Positions 7,546 through 14,200 of a stretch of 64,000 nucleotides of DNA are shown here, piece after piece. The notes below the pieces were generated by a model. The model was given only the letters and a program-made list of their open reading frames with translations. It did not search any database and had not been told where the DNA came from. A program made the position numbers and the translations under genes. The DNA comes from Chthoniobacter flavus (GTDB taxonomy: Bacteria > Verrucomicrobiota > Verrucomicrobiia > Chthoniobacterales > JACTMZ01). Each line of letters begins with the position of its first letter. Positions within the stretch are counted from its first letter, which is position 1. The stretch covers positions 46,333-110,332 of the forward strand of contig CAMDUL010000006.1 of the NCBI GenBank assembly GCA_945878135.1. Direction: 5' to 3'.

Positions 7546-9326
7546 GCCCCGGATCTTCGTTTCTTCCCTTTGCCCGCCTCAAGCGCTTTCTTTTGCCCCA
7601 CGGCTTTCTTTTCGAGGACCGGGAGCGGCTTGTTGCGCGTGGCGTAGAGCTGGATGATGGAGATGAGGTTCTGCGTCGTCCAGTAGAGCGAGAGGGCCGA
7701 GGCGAAGTTGTAGGCGAAAAGGATGAAGATCAGCGGCATGAACATGAACATGCGCTGCTGCACGGCATCGCCCGTCTTGGGCGTGATGTGCATCTGCCAG
7801 AGCATGGTCAGGGCCATGAGGATGGGCAGGATGTTGACCGGAAATCCGAAGATGTGGCCGACGGTGTCGGGCTGGGAAAGGTCGTTGACCCAGAGGAAAG
7901 ACGAATTGCGCAGCTCGATGGCCGTGCCGAGCATGGAATAGAAACCGAAGAAGATCGGGATCTGGATGAGCATCGGGATGCAGCCGCTGAACGGATTGAC
8001 CCCGTAATCCTTGTAGAGCTTCATCAGCTCCTGGTTCATTTTCGTCGGGTCGTCTTTGTATTTCTCCCGCAGCTCGGTCATTTTCGGCGAGAGCGCGGCC
8101 ATGCGGCGCATCGAGTCGGTCGCTTTGTTCTGCAACGGCCAAAGCAGGGCCTTGATGATGATGGTCAGCGCGATGATGGCCGCGGCGAAGTTGCCGAGCA
8201 GGCCGTGGAGCGCGTTCATCGAGTAGAGGAGGATTTCGCTGACCCATTTGAAGATGCCGAAGTTCATCACTTCCTGCTCGCCCTGCCCGAGCTTGGACAG
8301 CCGTCCGAGATCTTTCGGACCGGTGTAGATGCGGAAGGTCCACGTTTTCGTCTGGCCCGGTTCGAGAGCGAACCCCGGCAACCCGAGCGCGCCCTCGATG
8401 CCGAAAACCTTTTTCTCCGCGTCCCCGCCGTGCAGCAGGTCGATACGCCGGGCCCAGACCGCCGTGCCCGGATCGCCGGAGGTCACGGCGACGATGTTGG
8501 CGAAATACTGGTTCTTGGCCGCCGCCCAGCCGATCTTGTCCGACTTCTGCTCGTAGAAATTCTGCGCGGCGCGCAGTTCGATGCCGGTCAGGGGAATCGA
8601 GCTTTCGTTGAACCAATTGACGTCGGTGAAAGTCGCCTTCCCGTCGCGATACCAGTCGAAACCGGTATACATCGTCATGTCGTTCGAGTGGACCGGAGCC
8701 GCGCCTCCGGTGCTGACATAAAACCCGGGCCGCTGCAGCGGGGTCGCCCCCTCGTTGGTGAAGTCGAGGGTCAGGTTGACCACATAATCGCCCCGGCCTT
8801 GGTCGGCTTCCGACACGACGTACGTCTTGCGGATCTGCAGGCCGTCGGGTTGCCGGCGGACAAAGACCGCCTCGTTCGGCGCGCCGGGGGCGACGGCGGC
8901 AAACCCGCCCAAGGGGGTGCCGGCCTGCTCGCCCAAAGTGCCGATGGGCAAGGCCTGCGGCAGGTTGAGCGCGACCTTGGCTCCGTTTTCACCGAGGTGA
9001 TCGAGCAATTCGACCGAAGCGATGCCGCCCGTGTCGTCCGTGAACCGGAAATCGGCCAACCCCGTCGTGACCGTGCGCGTCTCGCGCGGCGCGGAAGGCG
9101 GCGCCGGAGCAGGCGCCACCGGGGCGACAGCGGCCGGCACCGGTGTTGCGGCGGCCGGCGCGGCGGGCGTAGTCGCCGGGGCCGCGGCAGCTTGCGCCGA
9201 TTCCGCCGCCCGTCGCTGCTCGGCCAGTTGCTCCGGCGTGGGCGCGTAGTATTGCACGTAAGCCCACTGCCACAGCCCGAGAGCCGCGATACAGGCCAAG
9301 ACGACGATCCAAGCCTTGCGGTCCAT
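7542..9326 (-). CDS. yidC: Membrane protein insertase YidC
   Basis: This is a 594-aa inner-membrane insertase of the Gram-negative layout. An N-terminal TM (WIVVLACIAALGLWQW) is followed by an Ala/Pro-rich linker, a large periplasmic beta-domain (about 80-360) and the conserved five-TM YidC/Oxa1 region (about 370-560) with VNPFSGCIPMLIQIPIFFGF and FVSALSLYWTTQNL-like segments. The C-terminus is Lys-rich, as expected for ribosome contact. The start ATG at 9326 shares one base with the yidD stop (TGATG). It inserts and folds membrane proteins alone or with SecYEG. Confidence 0.96.
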   Translation of the reverse strand: MDRKAWIVVLACIAALGLWQWAYVQYYAPTPEQLAEQRRAAESAQAAAAPATTPAAPAAATPVPAAVAPVAPAPAPPSAPRETRTVTTGLADFRFTDDTGGIASVELLDHLGENGAKVALNLPQALPIGTLGEQAGTPLGGFAAVAPGAPNEAVFVRRQPDGLQIRKTYVVSEADQGRGDYVVNLTLDFTNEGATPLQRPGFYVSTGGAAPVHSNDMTMYTGFDWYRDGKATFTDVNWFNESSIPLTGIELRAAQNFYEQKSDKIGWAAAKNQYFANIVAVTSGDPGTAVWARRIDLLHGGDAEKKVFGIEGALGLPGFALEPGQTKTWTFRIYTGPKDLGRLSKLGQGEQEVMNFGIFKWVSEILLYSMNALHGLLGNFAAAIIALTIIIKALLWPLQNKATDSMRRMAALSPKMTELREKYKDDPTKMNQELMKLYKDYGVNPFSGCIPMLIQIPIFFGFYSMLGTAIELRNSSFLWVNDLSQPDTVGHIFGFPVNILPILMALTMLWQMHITPKTGDAVQQRMFMFMPLIFILFAYNFASALSLYWTTQNLISIIQLYATRNKPLPVLEKKAVGQKKALEAGKGKKRRSGA

Positions 9327-9589
9327 CAGCGCAGGACCTCCGTCAGACAAATCTCACGGGCCGGCGGCACCGGATCGCAGCCGCAACCGCCCCACGGGTG
9401 ACAGCGGCCGATTCTTTTCAGGCCCAGCCAGCCTCCGCGCACGGCCCCGTGGGTTTCCACCGCTTCAAGAAAATACTCCGAGCAACTGGGCAAGAAGCGG
9501 CAACCCGAGCCCGGTCCGCCGAGCCAAAGAAGGAAAGGCGAGACCGTCCATTGGTAAAGACGGATGAGGCAGCGGACCAAGACCTTCAT
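9326..9589 (-). CDS. yidD: Membrane protein insertion efficiency factor YidD
   Basis: This 87-aa protein has the full DUF37/YidD signature: [32 protein letters not shown] and the Cys-rich [17 protein letters not shown]. It is a small amphipathic, membrane-associated protein that aids YidC-dependent insertion. The ATG at 9589 overlaps the rnpA stop (ATGA) and its own stop overlaps the yidC start, so translation of rnpA, yidD and yidC is coupled. Confidence 0.95.
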   Translation of the reverse strand: MKVLVRCLIRLYQWTVSPFLLWLGGPGSGCRFLPSCSEYFLEAVETHGAVRGGWLGLKRIGRCHPWGGCGCDPVPPAREICLTEVLR

Positions 9590-9942
9590 GCCTTCAAATA
9601 TCCGGCGCGCGCGGCCAGCGCACGCCATTCCTCGGTGAGTGCGGCAAAGGTCGCGCGCACCGCGGCGCGGCGCAGGACAACGACCATCCACAATCCGGCC
9701 GGGAGCAACGGGCGGTGAACCCGGAAAATTTCGCGCAGCCGGCGCCGGGCCCGGTTGCGTTCCACGGCCGAGCCGGTGCGACGGGCCGCGATGACCCCGA
9801 ACCGCGCGGGTTCGGAGAGGGGGGCTTGCCAGGTGCCGAGGACCATGAAATTGCCGTGCTGAGACTTGCCCTGTTCCCGCACCGCGGCGAATTCCGCGCG
9901 GCGTGTCAGCCGGGCCGGCTTCGGCAAGGTGAGCGCAGCCAT
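9586..9942 (-). CDS. rnpA: Ribonuclease P protein component
   Basis: This 118-aa basic protein starts [22 protein letters not shown], where RnpA's conserved Phe lies, and carries [18 protein letters not shown], the RNR motif that contacts P RNA. It is the protein cofactor of RNase P, which trims tRNA 5' leaders. It sits between rpmH (30 bp upstream) and yidD (4-bp overlap), the standard order near oriC in many bacteria. No dnaA or DnaA-box cluster is seen here. Confidence 0.95.
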   Translation of the reverse strand: MAALTLPKPARLTRRAEFAAVREQGKSQHGNFMVLGTWQAPLSEPARFGVIAARRTGSAVERNRARRRLREIFRVHRPLLPAGLWMVVVLRRAAVRATFAALTEEWRALAARAGYLKA

Positions 9943-9972
9943 TCAAGCCGCCCGGTGGAACGGGGCAACCGG

Positions 9973-10146
9973 TCAAGCGCCGGTGTGACGCGCGTATTGC
10001 ACCTCGGCGCCCTTGGGCAGGAGGCGCTTGCGGCCGCGCTGACGGCGACGGGCGAGCGTGGCGCGTCCGCCTTTGGTTTTCATGCGGGCACGGAAACCGT
10101 GCTGGCGTTTGCGGGTGCGCTTGGAAGGTTGGTAAGTTCGTTTCAT
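9973..10146 (-). CDS. rpmH: 50S ribosomal protein L34
   Basis: This 57-aa protein begins [20 protein letters not shown], the almost invariant L34 sequence, followed by basic RKRLLPK. The tail [11 protein letters not shown] is somewhat longer than in E. coli (46 aa). An in-frame ATG 72 bp upstream was rejected because L34 always begins MKRT(Y/F)QP. It is the first gene of rpmH-rnpA-yidD-yidC-jag; its promoter must lie in the 92 bp shared with the divergent NYN gene. Confidence 0.97.
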   Translation of the reverse strand: MKRTYQPSKRTRKRQHGFRARMKTKGGRATLARRRQRGRKRLLPKGAEVQYARHTGA

Positions 10147-10238
10147 GGGACAGAAAGTTCGTGCCGCAACCGTGGCAGACCGTCCAATATGGGGAAACGG
10201 GGGCCGGATGTCAAACAATCCCTCCCGCCCCTGAAGCC

Positions 10239-10685
10239 ATGCCCCGCGAATTCCTTCTGGTCGACGCCCATAACCTGATCTTCGCCACTCCCGACCTGGC
10301 CACCCTCCACCGGCGCAACCCCTTGGCCGCCCGCGAACAATTGGTCCGGCTTCTGGAACACTACCAGGACGCCTCCGGAGTCCGCGCAGTGGCTGTCTTC
10401 GACGGCGGCACGCAAACCAAGACCAACGCGGGCCTGTCCGGACCGGCCGGCGTGCAGGTCTTTTACCCGCGAGCCGGACAAACCGCCGACGCCATTATCG
10501 AACGCCTCGTCGCCAAATACGCCGCCACCCACCGCCTCACCGTCGCGACCAACGACAACCTCATCCGCACCGCCGCCGCTGCCGCGGGAGCCTCGACCAT
10601 GGACAGCGAAACGCTCCTCGACGAGATCCGGCGCGCCGAATCCGACCTCGCCGCCAGCCTGGAGAAACTGCGGCGAAAAAAGTGA
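10239..10685 (+). CDS. NYN (PIN-like) domain nuclease, YacP/Rae1-type
   Basis: This 148-aa protein opens [12 protein letters not shown] (first acidic motif of PIN-like nucleases), then [21 protein letters not shown] and [19 protein letters not shown]. The arrangement of Asp residues matches the YacP subfamily of NYN RNases (B. subtilis Rae1 cleaves mRNA on ribosomes). It is divergent from rpmH and convergent with the methyltransferase gene; spacing to the latter's stop is 3 bp. The ATG at 10239 fits the conserved N-terminus; an upstream in-frame ATG at 10161 would add an unsupported extension. Confidence 0.8.
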   Translation: MPREFLLVDAHNLIFATPDLATLHRRNPLAAREQLVRLLEHYQDASGVRAVAVFDGGTQTKTNAGLSGPAGVQVFYPRAGQTADAIIERLVAKYAATHRLTVATNDNLIRTAAAAAGASTMDSETLLDEIRRAESDLAASLEKLRRKK

Positions 10686-10688
10686 AAC

Positions 10689-11252
10689 TCAAGGCGACGG
10701 CGTGAACAGATCCCACGTGGTGCCCGCATCGTCGACCCACGGCACGTCGTATTTGTAAATCGTGCAGTGCTGGCGCTCGCCGAACGCGCCGCGCTCGACG
10801 ACCGCCGGCTTGGCTCCGTCGATGCCGAAATCGAAGGCCACGATGCGCGACCCCGGCTTCATCCGGCGCAGTTGCGGGATCAACCCGCGCAGCAGATCCG
10901 GTTGCAAATAAAGGAAGACCACATCGGCATCGCGAAAGTCGGTCTGGTAAATGTCGCCTTCGACGATGGTCACCAGTTTCTCCACCCCGCCCCGCTTGGC
11001 ATTTTCCCGCGACCTCGACACCTGCTCCGGATCGATGTCCACACCCACCGCTTCCACCCCGTGCCGCTGCGCCGCGGTGATGACAATACGGCCGTCGCCG
11101 CAGCCCAGATCGTAAATTTTGTCCCCGGGCTGGATTTCCGCCAGCTCCACCATGCGATCGACCGCGGCCTGCGGCGTCGGCACGGTGAGACGCTCGCCGG
11201 CCGGGGCGGGCGCAGTCGCCGCGAGGAGGAAAATCAAGACAACGCGCAGCAT
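10689..11252 (-). CDS. Exported SAM-dependent methyltransferase
   Basis: The protein has 187 aa. The first about 18 residues (MLRVVLIFLLAATAPAPAGE) form a signal peptide. The Rossmann methyltransferase core follows: motif I IYDLGCGDGRIVITAA near 45-60, GVDIDPEQVSRSREN, VEGDIYQTDF, and VFLYLQPDLL. It is thus a class I methyltransferase apparently directed to the periplasm or membrane, which is odd because SAM is cytosolic; the N-terminus may be an uncleaved anchor. The substrate is unknown. It follows the sufE gene by 1 bp and is likely co-transcribed. Confidence 0.75.
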   Translation of the reverse strand: MLRVVLIFLLAATAPAPAGERLTVPTPQAAVDRMVELAEIQPGDKIYDLGCGDGRIVITAAQRHGVEAVGVDIDPEQVSRSRENAKRGGVEKLVTIVEGDIYQTDFRDADVVFLYLQPDLLRGLIPQLRRMKPGSRIVAFDFGIDGAKPAVVERGAFGERQHCTIYKYDVPWVDDAGTTWDLFTPSP

Positions 11253-11253
11253 A

Positions 11254-11706
11254 TCAGGCGGCCGCGCGCTCGCGGTTGAGCCACACCTTGCACGCGCTCT
11301 TCATGCGCGTGAGGATGTAGTAGACGGTCTGGCTGCGCTGACGCACCAACTGCGCTCCGACGATTTTCGGCACGAAATCGGCCGGCACTTCCATCACCTC
11401 CTCGATCGAAGCGCCCTCGAATCCCTTGCAGAGGATCGCCGTCATGGCCCGCGTCAGGGTCTGCACCTGCGGACCCAAGGTGATCCGGAAACGCACCTTG
11501 CGGTCGGGATCCACCGAAAGAAAGACGCCCACCGTGTCGGTGCACTCCTCGTCCTTGCGCACATCCTCGAGACTGAAGGTCTCACCCTCCCTCGGCGCCT
11601 GTGCCGCGGCCTGGTCCGCGTAAGCGATGAGCGTCTCGCGCTTCTCCTCCTCGGGCAAATGTTCGAAGAGATCGATGATCTGCTGGAGCTTCGGTGGATA
11701 GGACAT
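11254..11706 (-). CDS. SufE-family Fe-S cluster assembly protein
   Basis: This is a 150-aa SufE domain protein: PPKLQQIIDLFEHLPEEEKRETLIAYA, then the sulfur-accepting Cys near residue 55 in DEECTDTVGVFLS (classic SufE has GCxSxVW here), then FRITLGPQVQTLTRAMTAILCKGFEGAS and LVRQRSQTVYYILTRMK. SufE accepts persulfide from SufS and stimulates cluster assembly. The Cys context differs from E. coli SufE, a variant common outside Proteobacteria. It lies beside a rhodanese gene, giving a small sulfur-transfer neighbourhood. Confidence 0.85.
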   Translation of the reverse strand: MSYPPKLQQIIDLFEHLPEEEKRETLIAYADQAAAQAPREGETFSLEDVRKDEECTDTVGVFLSVDPDRKVRFRITLGPQVQTLTRAMTAILCKGFEGASIEEVMEVPADFVPKIVGAQLVRQRSQTVYYILTRMKSACKVWLNRERAAA

Positions 11707-11714
11707 CGGGGGAG

Positions 11715-11805
11715 TTTACCGTTGGCAGTATTCAGTTTTCAGCCAGAACGAAAGGCAGCGCTTTGGTCTTTCCCGAATTTCAGCTTTCAGCGTTTCAGCT
11801 TTTTT
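11715..11805. repeat. Heptanucleotide-periodic spacer (ACTGAAN-type)
   Basis: On the minus strand the spacer reads in 7-nt steps: GCTGAAA, ACTGAAT, ACTGCCA near 11724-11744, and repeated GCTGAAA about 11779-11800. The same family occurs near 16027 and 18261. It contains no gene and separates sulfurtransferase and sufE transcripts. Confidence 0.6.
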
Positions 11806-11808
11806 CCC

Positions 11809-12669
11809 TCACTCGCCGGTCGCGATCGGGGCACGCACGCGGTTGCCCCACTCGGTCCAGGAGCCGTCATAATTGCGAACTTTGTCGTAGCCGAGAAGAT
11901 AAGTCAGCACGAACCAGGTGTGGCTCGAGCGCTCGCCGATGCGGCAATAGGCCACGATGTCGGTGTGCGGAGCCAAACCGCAGCCCTGCGTGTAGATTTT
12001 CTCCAGTTCCTCCCGGGATTTGAAAGTCCCGTCGTCGTTGACCGCCGCTTTCCACGGCACGCTGCGCGCGCCCGGCACGTGGCCGCCGCGCAGGACGCCT
12101 TCCTGCGGGTATTCGGGCATGTGCGTGATCTCACCGCGGAACTCGCCCGGGGAACGCACGTCGATCAGAGGCAACTGCGCGTCGCTGTGCTTCTTCGCAT
12201 CCTCGTAAAAGGCGCGGATCTCCGCGTCTCGGCGCACCGACGGCACCGGGTAGTCGACCGGCGCATAGTGCGGCTTCTCGCGAGTGAGCGGACGCCCCTC
12301 CGCCACCCATTTGTCGCGTCCGCCATTCATGATTTTGACGTTCTGGTGTCCGAAGAGGCGGAAGACCCACAGCGCGTAGCAGGCCCACCAGTTCGATTTG
12401 TCACCGTAGAAAATGCAGGTTGTCTCCGGACCGATTCCGTTCCTCGAGCAGACCGCGGCGAATTCCGCCGGCGAAATGTAGTCCCGCACCGTCTGGTCCT
12501 GCAGGTCCGCGCGCCAGTCGATGTGGACCGCGCCTGGCAGGTGTCCGGTGTCATAAAGCAGCACGTCCTCGTTGCTCTCGACAATGCGCACCGACGGTTC
12601 GTCGAGGTGCGCGGCCACCCACTCGGTGGACACAAGGGCTTCGGGATGGGCGTAATCTTTTGGGCTCAT
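11809..12669 (-). CDS. Thiosulfate/3-mercaptopyruvate sulfurtransferase (tandem rhodanese)
   Basis: This is a 286-aa two-domain rhodanese. The N-terminal inactive domain has IFYGDKSN (Asp near 90 in place of Cys); the C-terminal domain has the catalytic loop CRIGERS with Cys near 242, followed by [14 protein letters not shown] and [11 protein letters not shown]. It moves sulfane sulfur from thiosulfate or mercaptopyruvate to cyanide or thiol acceptors. The CRIGERS loop is closer to thiosulfate sulfurtransferases than to the CGSGVTA loop of mercaptopyruvate enzymes. The ATG at 12669 ([10 protein letters not shown]) was chosen; upstream frame runs through repeats and tRNA. Neighbouring sufE suggests sulfur trafficking. 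Confidence 0.88.
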   Translation of the reverse strand: MSPKDYAHPEALVSTEWVAAHLDEPSVRIVESNEDVLLYDTGHLPGAVHIDWRADLQDQTVRDYISPAEFAAVCSRNGIGPETTCIFYGDKSNWWACYALWVFRLFGHQNVKIMNGGRDKWVAEGRPLTREKPHYAPVDYPVPSVRRDAEIRAFYEDAKKHSDAQLPLIDVRSPGEFRGEITHMPEYPQEGVLRGGHVPGARSVPWKAAVNDDGTFKSREELEKIYTQGCGLAPHTDIVAYCRIGERSSHTWFVLTYLLGYDKVRNYDGSWTEWGNRVRAPIATGE

Positions 12670-12732
12670 AAACGGGAAAGTGACCGGCGGCTCCGATAGA
12701 ATGGTTCCCGCAAGGGCGAGGGACAAGGAAAA

Positions 12733-12780
12733 GGCTGCGCCGGAAAACGGAGGGGGTGGGATTGATTGCCTGCGGCAATC
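12733..12780 (-). repeat. Duplicate of the tRNA-Ser 3' end plus hairpin
   Basis: Positions 12733-12763 are identical over 31 nt to 12909-12939, that is, the last 16 nt of the tRNA-Ser gene plus 15 nt of its downstream flank. Instead of continuing into the T-loop, the copy joins a perfect hairpin GATTGCC-TGC-GGCAATC at 12764-12780. A second palindromic segment (CGGCC-TAC-GGCCG) follows at about 12793-12805. Confidence 0.9.
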
Positions 12781-12822
12781 TTTCCATTTATGCGGCCTAC
12801 GGCCGATGACAAGGAGGAGCCA

Positions 12823-12858
12823 TGGCTCCTGAGGTGGGATTGGTCGCCTGCGGCGACC
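12823..12858 (-). repeat. tRNA-Asn-like 3' end plus hairpin, ectopic copy
   Basis: Positions 12823-12841 match the 3' end and flank of the tRNA-Asn gene (13995-14013) with one mismatch, joined to the perfect hairpin GGTCGCC-TGC-GGCGACC at 12842-12858. It lies between the two tRNA-Ser 3'-end copies, more than 1 kb from tRNA-Asn. Confidence 0.85.
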
Positions 12859-12923
12859 TGTGCTTCGCGCTCGAACTGCGTTCTCATCCCACGGAAGGGT
12901 TTCAAGTCGGCTGCGCCGGAAAA

Positions 12924-13008
12924 CGGAGGGGGTGGGATTCGAACCCACGGAGACTTGCGACTCTTCGGTTTTCAAGACCGATGCATTAAACCGCTCTGCC
13001 ACCCCTCC
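12924..13008 (-). tRNA. tRNA-Ser (anticodon TGA)
   Basis: The minus strand folds into an 85-nt class II tRNA. Acceptor GGAGGGG pairs with CCCCTCC, the D-arm is GCAGAGCGG...., the anticodon loop is CTTGAAA with anticodon TGA, there is a long variable arm (AGTCGCAAGTCT region), and the T-arm is GTGGGTTCGAATCCCAC. The discriminator is G and no CCA is encoded. The 3' 16 nt are duplicated 176 bp downstream. Confidence 0.97.
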
Positions 13009-13102
13009 TCTTCGGAACAAGGGGAAAATTATCCGCAGACTGGGTGGTTGTCCATCTCGCGGGGCGACGCCCCCGCGACCTGCCGCGTCACCTCCCCCCA
13101 AG

Positions 13103-13135
13103 AAAAAACCGCCGCCCGGAAACCGGACGGCGGTT
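13103..13135 (-). terminator. Rho-independent terminator of the lipoprotein gene
   Basis: On the minus strand AACCGCCGTCCGG and CCGGGCGGCGGTT form a stem of about 13 bp with a 3-nt loop, followed by TTTTTTC. It lies 23 bp after the stop of the Ala-rich lipoprotein gene, so it should end that transcript ahead of tRNA-Ser. Confidence 0.85.
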
Positions 13136-13157
13136 GTGAATTTATGATTGAAGAAAC

Positions 13158-13670
13158 CTATTCGAGTTTCTGCTGCACGTCTTCGCCGACGGCTTTCACG
13201 CCTTCGCCGACTTGCTCGACCGCGCTGCCCGCGGCCTTGAGCGTGTCTTTGGTTGCATCGTAAGCACCTTCGACACCGGTTTGGATGGCGGAGCCGGTGG
13301 CATCCATTGTGGCACCGACATCTTGGGCCACTCCGCTCGCCACATCCTGGGTGGCGCTCCAAGTCCCCGCAGCGGCATCCTTCACCGCCGACCCGGCGGC
13401 ATCGAGCGATGCGCCAACATCTTGGGCCGTGCCTTGGGCCACATCTTTGACCGCCTCACCGGTCGCGTCGACCGCGGCAGCGGTGCCCGCCGCAGCATCC
13501 TTGGTGGCATCCCAAGCACCTTCGGCAACAGCGGAGGTGCCTTCGGCCGTGGCCTGGACGGCCTCGCCGGCTTTCTCGACGGTTTTTTGGACGTCTTGGC
13601 CGACTTGATCGCAAGCTGTCAAGCCGAGCACGGTGGTGGCGGAAACGAGAGTTAGGAGATTTAATTTCAT
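13158..13670 (-). CDS. Ala-rich lipoprotein with 11-mer-like amphipathic repeats
   Basis: The protein has 170 aa. [20 protein letters not shown] is a lipoprotein signal with lipobox LTAC; the mature protein would start at that Cys. The rest is built of Ala/Gly/Asp/Val-rich repeats such as [26 protein letters not shown] and [14 protein letters not shown], predicted to form long amphipathic helices like LEA or apolipoprotein-type proteins. It ends with DVQQKLE. No enzymatic motif is seen. An envelope-stress or periplasmic stabilising role is conceivable but unproven. The ATG at 13670 was chosen for the signal peptide. It has its own terminator. Confidence 0.75.
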   Translation of the reverse strand: MKLNLLTLVSATTVLGLTACDQVGQDVQKTVEKAGEAVQATAEGTSAVAEGAWDATKDAAAGTAAAVDATGEAVKDVAQGTAQDVGASLDAAGSAVKDAAAGTWSATQDVASGVAQDVGATMDATGSAIQTGVEGAYDATKDTLKAAGSAVEQVGEGVKAVGEDVQQKLE

Positions 13671-13750
13671 AGCAATTTCAAAGTTGGCGACTCCACGCTC
13701 GAGGGGCAACCCCTTTTTGCAAAATAATCGCGTGAACTAATCAGCGCCGG

Positions 13751-13979
13751 CTGACTCCTAAGGTAGGATTGGTCGCCCGTAGGGACTTTCCATGTTTGCG
13801 ACCTGCGGCGGGGATATGGAACTGCCGGATCCTGAGGTAGGATTGGTCGCCTGCGGCGACCTTTCCAATTTTGCCGCCTGCGGCGGGGATATGGAACTGC
13901 CGGATCTTGAGGTGGGATTGGTCGCCTGCGGCGACCTTTCCAATTTTGCCGCCTGCGGCGGGGAGCTCGGACTCTCAGT
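13751..13979 (-). repeat. Three tandem units of about 75 nt, each with a tRNA-Asn 3'-end copy and two hairpins
   Basis: Each unit joins a copy of the tRNA-Asn 3' end (13751-13770, 13830-13844, 13904-13919) to a first hairpin (GGTCGCC-TGC-GGCGACC, perfect at 13845-13861 and 13920-13936, degenerate at 13771-13787), a short TTTCCAATTTT linker and a second hairpin (GCCGCC-TGC-GGCGG). Spacing between copies is about 74-75 nt. In the direction of tRNA transcription the units follow the intact tRNA-Asn gene. The 327-bp stretch 13671-13997 holds no protein gene. Confidence 0.9.
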
Positions 13980-13997
13980 AGCCAACCTGACGGCTGG

Positions 13998-14069
13998 CTC
14001 CTGAGGTAGGATTCGAACCTACGACCAATCGGTTAACAGCCGACCGCTCTACCACTGAGCTACTCAGGA
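13998..14069 (-). tRNA. tRNA-Asn (anticodon GTT)
   Basis: The minus strand gives a 72-nt cloverleaf: acceptor TCCTGAG/CTCAGGA, D-arm GCTCAGTGGTAGAGC, anticodon loop CTGTTAA with anticodon GTT, and T-arm GTAGGTTCGAATCCTAC. The discriminator is G and CCA is not encoded. Its last 15 nt, from AATCC onward, recur three times in the tandem units immediately downstream. Confidence 0.97.
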
Positions 14070-14200
14070 CTTCGCACCGGAATGAGGCAAAGAAACAGGC
14101 TCGTGCCATGCTGTCAAGATTTCGACGGCCACGCCTTCACGACCGATGTAGGCAGCATTCGGTTTTGACCTGATCCTCACGTTTCGTTAAACCGCCCGCG

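Noticed and set aside
9943..10238. Replication origin near rpmH-rnpA
   Set aside because: This gene block often lies near oriC, but no dnaA gene or cluster of TTATCCACA-like boxes is visible.
10143..10532. Minus-strand 129-aa ORF antisense to the NYN gene
   Set aside because: The plus-strand NYN protein has the conserved acidic motifs; the antisense frame has none.
13751..13979. CRISPR array or small protein gene in the tandem repeats
   Set aside because: Units are 75 nt with almost no unique spacer and contain two internal hairpins plus tRNA 3' ends; the short ORFs simply translate the repeat and have no start signals.
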